From Planctomycetaceae bacterium (GTDB lineage: Bacteria; Planctomycetota; Planctomycetia; Pirellulales; Thermoguttaceae), in contig WRMR01000181.1 of assembly GCA_009776995.1 (NCBI GenBank), positions 1-8,946 of the forward strand: DNA of 8,946 nt, read 5' to 3'. This document shows positions 6,332-8,946 of the stretch, piece after piece. The position numbers and the translations under genes were made by a program. The notes under the pieces are model-generated. The model saw nothing but the letters and a program-made list of their open reading frames with translations, searched no databases and was not told the origin of the DNA. Positions within the stretch are counted from its first letter, which is position 1, and each line of letters starts with the position of its first letter.

Positions 6332-6712
6332 TCAAGACAATGCCTTTTGTGTCGCCTTGAGGAGCGAACCGATGGCTTGATGGTAACTTTGCAGCGTGGC
6401 GTTCCAATGTTCCAGACACTGCCTGCCGTCATCGGTGATCGTAAAAAGGCGTTTGGGGCGTCCGCCTTGCGAAACATCCCACTGCGAAGTGACCATGCCG
6501 CGGGTTTCCAGCGATTTGAGCATCCGGTAGATACCGGAAACATCCGGTGCTTCGCTGAGAAAACGCGGGATTTCGCCGATTTTTCTCGCCAGTTCATAGC
6601 CGTGGAGCGGTCCCTGGACAAGAATCGCCAACATCGCCGGCTGAACCAGCTTGTCAAGGGTTGCACCAACGCAGGGGCATTGCTGAAATGTTTTCTGAGG
6701 ATTTTTTGACAT
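6332..6712 (-). CDS. PadR family transcriptional regulator
   Basis: The protein has 126 residues from ATG 6712. A TTG five codons earlier is in frame, and neither start has a clear RBS. The winged-helix domain spans about 18-96: LDKLVQPAMLAILVQGPLHGYELARKIGE (helices 1-2), VSGIYRMLKSLETRGMV (recognition helix region), then the wing with GGRPKRLFTITDDG. A short C-terminal helix (about 98-126) would be the dimerisation arm, so it belongs to the small PadR subtype. The N-terminus has a CPC pair (Cys12, Cys14), which could sense metal or redox state, but that is speculation. PadR proteins usually repress themselves and a nearby transporter or stress gene; no obvious target adjoins it here. A dyad at 6788-6808 upstream is a candidate operator. 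Confidence 0.88.
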   Translation of the reverse strand: MSKNPQKTFQQCPCVGATLDKLVQPAMLAILVQGPLHGYELARKIGEIPRFLSEAPDVSGIYRMLKSLETRGMVTSQWDVSQGGRPKRLFTITDDGRQCLEHWNATLQSYHQAIGSLLKATQKALS

Positions 6713-6787
6713 GGTTTCAGGCAACAAAACGACCGGTTCACTTTTTCAGCCATTCTATATGAAATCAATGCCGGTGGAAGCCGGGAA

Positions 6788-6808
6788 CGTTCCGCAGTGG
6801 CCGGAACG
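6788..6808 (-). promoter_or_regulatory. Inverted repeat upstream of padR-type gene, candidate operator
   Basis: CGTTCCG (6788-6794) and CGGAACG (6802-6808) form a perfect 7-bp dyad with a 7-bp spacer, 76 bp before the ATG at 6712. Size and spacing suit a dimeric winged-helix repressor, so autoregulation is possible. It is not the ATGT-N8-ACAT site described for classical PadR. Confidence 0.35.
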
Positions 6809-6836
6809 AATGCAGGTTGATATTGCTATGGAGTTT

Positions 6837-6950
6837 CGCAAAAATAACGTGAATCATTACAATCAGAGCCGCGAGAGTTATCAAGCGGAAAAACCGCTCC
6901 GTTACCGTCGCGGCTCTGATCTACCGAACAACTTATTTTGGCGTGAGTCC
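6837..6950 (-). mobile_element. MITE/REP-like hairpin element, copy B (inverted)
   Basis: Read on the minus strand this matches copy A (391-529): GGACTCACGCC, a variable AAGTTGTTCG flank, the palindrome 6863-6919 with TCAGAGCCGCGA-type arms, and a conserved trailing flank. The hairpin head is shorter (GCGGTTTTTCCGC). The two ends also resemble each other inverted (CGCCAAAATAAG and CGCAAAAATAAC), like weak terminal inverted repeats. Its first base is the last base of the TAG stop codon of the TIGR03545-type gene, so it forms the start of that gene's 3' UTR and could serve as its transcript end. Confidence 0.65.
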
Positions 6951-8946
6951 TATTCAGGAGCCGGCGTCGGAGGTGGTGACGGCAGGGTGGCTGGCCGCGA
7001 ATTGCCAAGTCCACCGAGCAGATCGCGTATCGTGTTTTGGGCTTCCGGCGTGACGTGGCGGTTGATCAGATCATTGGCCTTTTCGTCAATTTTTGCCCCG
7101 ATGTTGTTGTCGCCGATCCGGTCGCCGAGTTGTTGCTGCACCATTTGGCCAAGCGTTCCCGACGCGGAATTTGAGCCGCTTTGCAGGTTACGGTTGAGTA
7201 GCGATTGGCCAAGCGGACTGCCGAGAATACTTTGGATTTTTTGCTGATGTGCTTCCGAAAACCGTTCCAGTTGCGAGCGAATCAACTGGTCAACATCCAG
7301 TCCGCCCTGCTGAAGTGCGGCAGTGACTTGCCCGTGTTCCAGCTTGAGGTTGTCGAGCAGCGGTTGAATTTCCTGCAATGCCACGGCGTCCAGTAAGTCC
7401 GACGAGTACGTGATCTGCTGGTCCAACAGGGATTTGAGTTTGTCGTTGATCTGGACCCATTCCTGTTGTAACAGCGGTTCGACCTGGGCGGTGAGACGGT
7501 CGCCGATATTCGAGTAAAACGCATACTTGGGAGCGGTTCGTGTGCCGCTGATGTCGATTTCGGCCTGAATGGTGTCAAGTGCCCGCGTGGCTGAAGCCAA
7601 CCCGCTTTCGAGCGGTGTTCCCCGCATGTTTTGGGGAAGTGCCGCCTGAATCGTGACCGGCGATTGCAACAGTGAGAGTTTGCCCGTGAGCGAATCGCCC
7701 TGGATGTCGAGTTCGGCCCGGAATTGCGACACGCCCGGCGAGATGGAAAACGCGATTTGCTGCGTGTTGCCCAGCACACGTTGCGGCAGGCGGTAGTCAG
7801 GGCACGAAATCAGGAAATGGTCATGCGGCACCTCGCCGGTCCGGTCGAGCATTGCCGTCACGTACAGCGTCGGAAGGTCAAGCACCAAATGGCGGTTCTC
7901 GTCGCCGATGATCGTGGTTTCCGGCAACCGGAAAAAGTCGATGACCGTTGCGTTGGAAACTTGCTTCGGTGCTTCGCCCGGCATTTGCGGCTGTTGACCG
8001 ATGCGAATCTGGTCAAACTGGAATAAGTTTTGCGGTTCGTGTTCGGCCAAAATGCGAAGATAATCGTCCGGGGACATCGTGTCCGACGGCTCTTTCGAGA
8101 TGCAGAACCGCAACACAAGCGGCTTTTTCATCTTCCGGGGCTGATTCGAGTAGTTGCGGATGCCGCCGACGAAATACACCGGTTGTCCCCAAAGTTGCGC
8201 CTGACCGTCAATTCCGACGCCGCCGAAATGCACTTCGGGACGCGATTCCATGCCTGGCAACGGGACATTTGTCCCCGGCAACCGCTTGCCGGAAAAGAGT
8301 TGCCATTGGTCAAGCCAGTTGGCATCTTCCGCCGGAACTTGCGAACGCCCCCAGTCAATCCAGGCGATCAGACCGGTCAGTTTTTCCCGCATTTCCGCAC
8401 CGAGGACGTATTCCGAAAAATCAACCGGCTCAATCTTTGACCGCTTCAGTGATTGAATTTTCTGCTGATCCTTTTCCACGGTAGCGATCAACGCTTCACG
8501 TTCGGCTTTCAGTTTTTTTTCAATTTCAGGCACCGTTTTTTCCAATTTCGCCAGTTCCAGTCCCAAAACATCGATCTGTTGCAACACGCCGATGGCCGCC
8601 GTGATTTTATCCTGTGTTTGCTCGGCGTTCTTGAGATGTTGCTTGATCGCGTCGAGCCGACCCTTGATCGTGTTGGCGTCCGCTTTGAACGCATCGACCT
8701 CACCGCTCCAACGCTGAAGCAGTTGATTGCCGTAATCGTAAGTCCCGAATTGTTTTGCAAGCTGTTTCGCCGCTTCGTCGAGATTGTTCAGCATCAATTC
8801 ATCAAGCGGAATTTGCCGCACCTGCCCGGCAATGAGATCAAACTGCGTTTGCGCGTCGTTCCAGTATTCGGTCAGATCGAGGCCGTTTTCGCCCAGTCCG
8901 CTGAGTTCAAGCTTGATGTTGCTCAAGTGCGTTTCGTCGGCAAAAA
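6950..8946 (-). CDS. TIGR03545-like envelope protein, C-terminal part (5' end outside window)
   Basis: The frame is open to the window edge. The first possible start inside is a TTG (8926) in mid-domain, preceded by in-frame FADETH, so the real N-terminus lies to the right. About 664 residues are visible. Counting from the TTG codon, about 75-165 is helical and probably coiled coil (LAKLEKTVPEIEKKLKAEREAL). About 205-275 has the stretch typical of TIGR03545 (GTNVPLPGMESRPEVHFGGVGIDG, then VYFVGGIRNYSNQPRKMKKPLVL). Beta-rich sequence follows, then Gln/Leu-rich helices, then a proline-rich tail (PSPPPTPAPE). As I recall, TIGR03545 proteins occur only in bacteria with outer membranes, often beside a TIGR03546 partner, and start with an AsmA-like anchor. 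That half and any partner would be beyond the edge. Role unknown, presumably envelope. The stop codon abuts hairpin element copy B. Confidence 0.75.
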   Translation of the reverse strand, partial: FADETHLSNIKLELSGLGENGLDLTEYWNDAQTQFDLIAGQVRQIPLDELMLNNLDEAAKQLAKQFGTYDYGNQLLQRWSGEVDAFKADANTIKGRLDAIKQHLKNAEQTQDKITAAIGVLQQIDVLGLELAKLEKTVPEIEKKLKAEREALIATVEKDQQKIQSLKRSKIEPVDFSEYVLGAEMREKLTGLIAWIDWGRSQVPAEDANWLDQWQLFSGKRLPGTNVPLPGMESRPEVHFGGVGIDGQAQLWGQPVYFVGGIRNYSNQPRKMKKPLVLRFCISKEPSDTMSPDDYLRILAEHEPQNLFQFDQIRIGQQPQMPGEAPKQVSNATVIDFFRLPETTIIGDENRHLVLDLPTLYVTAMLDRTGEVPHDHFLISCPDYRLPQRVLGNTQQIAFSISPGVSQFRAELDIQGDSLTGKLSLLQSPVTIQAALPQNMRGTPLESGLASATRALDTIQAEIDISGTRTAPKYAFYSNIGDRLTAQVEPLLQQEWVQINDKLKSLLDQQITYSSDLLDAVALQEIQPLLDNLKLEHGQVTAALQQGGLDVDQLIRSQLERFSEAHQQKIQSILGSPLGQSLLNRNLQSGSNSASGTLGQMVQQQLGDRIGDNNIGAKIDEKANDLINRHVTPEAQNTIRDLLGGLGNSRPATLPSPPPTPAPE

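Noticed and set aside
6242..6768. Open frames overlapping the PadR gene in other frames
   Set aside because: The PadR frame has a complete winged-helix signature; the others are its shadows.
8924..8926. TTG as the true start of the TIGR03545-type protein
   Set aside because: The frame stays open to the window edge and the visible part begins mid-domain without a signal or anchor sequence.
1..8946. CRISPR array, tRNA, rRNA, transposase or defence cluster
   Set aside because: No regularly spaced repeats, no cloverleaf or rRNA motifs recognised, and none of the proteins shows nuclease, helicase, toxin or transposase motifs.

Overview
The window reads like a chromosomal piece of a Gram-negative-type bacterium with moderate GC, most likely a planctomycete. 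The pointers are the glycosyltransferase starting with a GGMYCGNC motif, a TIGR03545-type envelope protein, a DUF4129 membrane protein, a membrane-anchored redoxin-like protein, weak Shine-Dalgarno signals at most starts, and gaps full of short palindromic dispersed repeats. This placement is an inference from family recall; there is no rRNA or other taxonomic marker here.

Layout. Positions 1-705 hold no convincing gene but several stacked repeats: a 78-bp dispersed repeat, a terminator-like hairpin, a 112-bp repeat carrying a near-consensus sigma70-type promoter, and a hairpin element. A membrane-anchored protein with a cysteine-less thioredoxin-like domain follows (706-2610, +). A second copy of the promoter repeat and an alternative-stem leader precede a DUF4129 protein (2888-3760, +). 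A convergent GT4 glycosyltransferase follows (3843-5168, -). After more repeats come an AT-rich orphan gene (5491-6015, -), a PadR-type regulator (6332-6712, -), a second, inverted copy of the hairpin element (6837-6950), and the 3' part of a TIGR03545-type gene (6950 to the right edge, -).

Working together. No single operon or pathway is evident. Genes sit alone, separated by 80-350 bp of repeat-rich DNA, and each probably has its own promoter. The common theme is the cell envelope: two membrane-anchored proteins, a glycosyltransferase and an AsmA-like envelope protein fragment. The most interesting content is in the gaps. One dispersed repeat puts an identical promoter in front of two different genes. 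A MITE- or REP-like hairpin element occurs in two inverted copies, one of which has interrupted the promoter repeat. I see no defence system, CRISPR array, transposase, integrase or tRNA.
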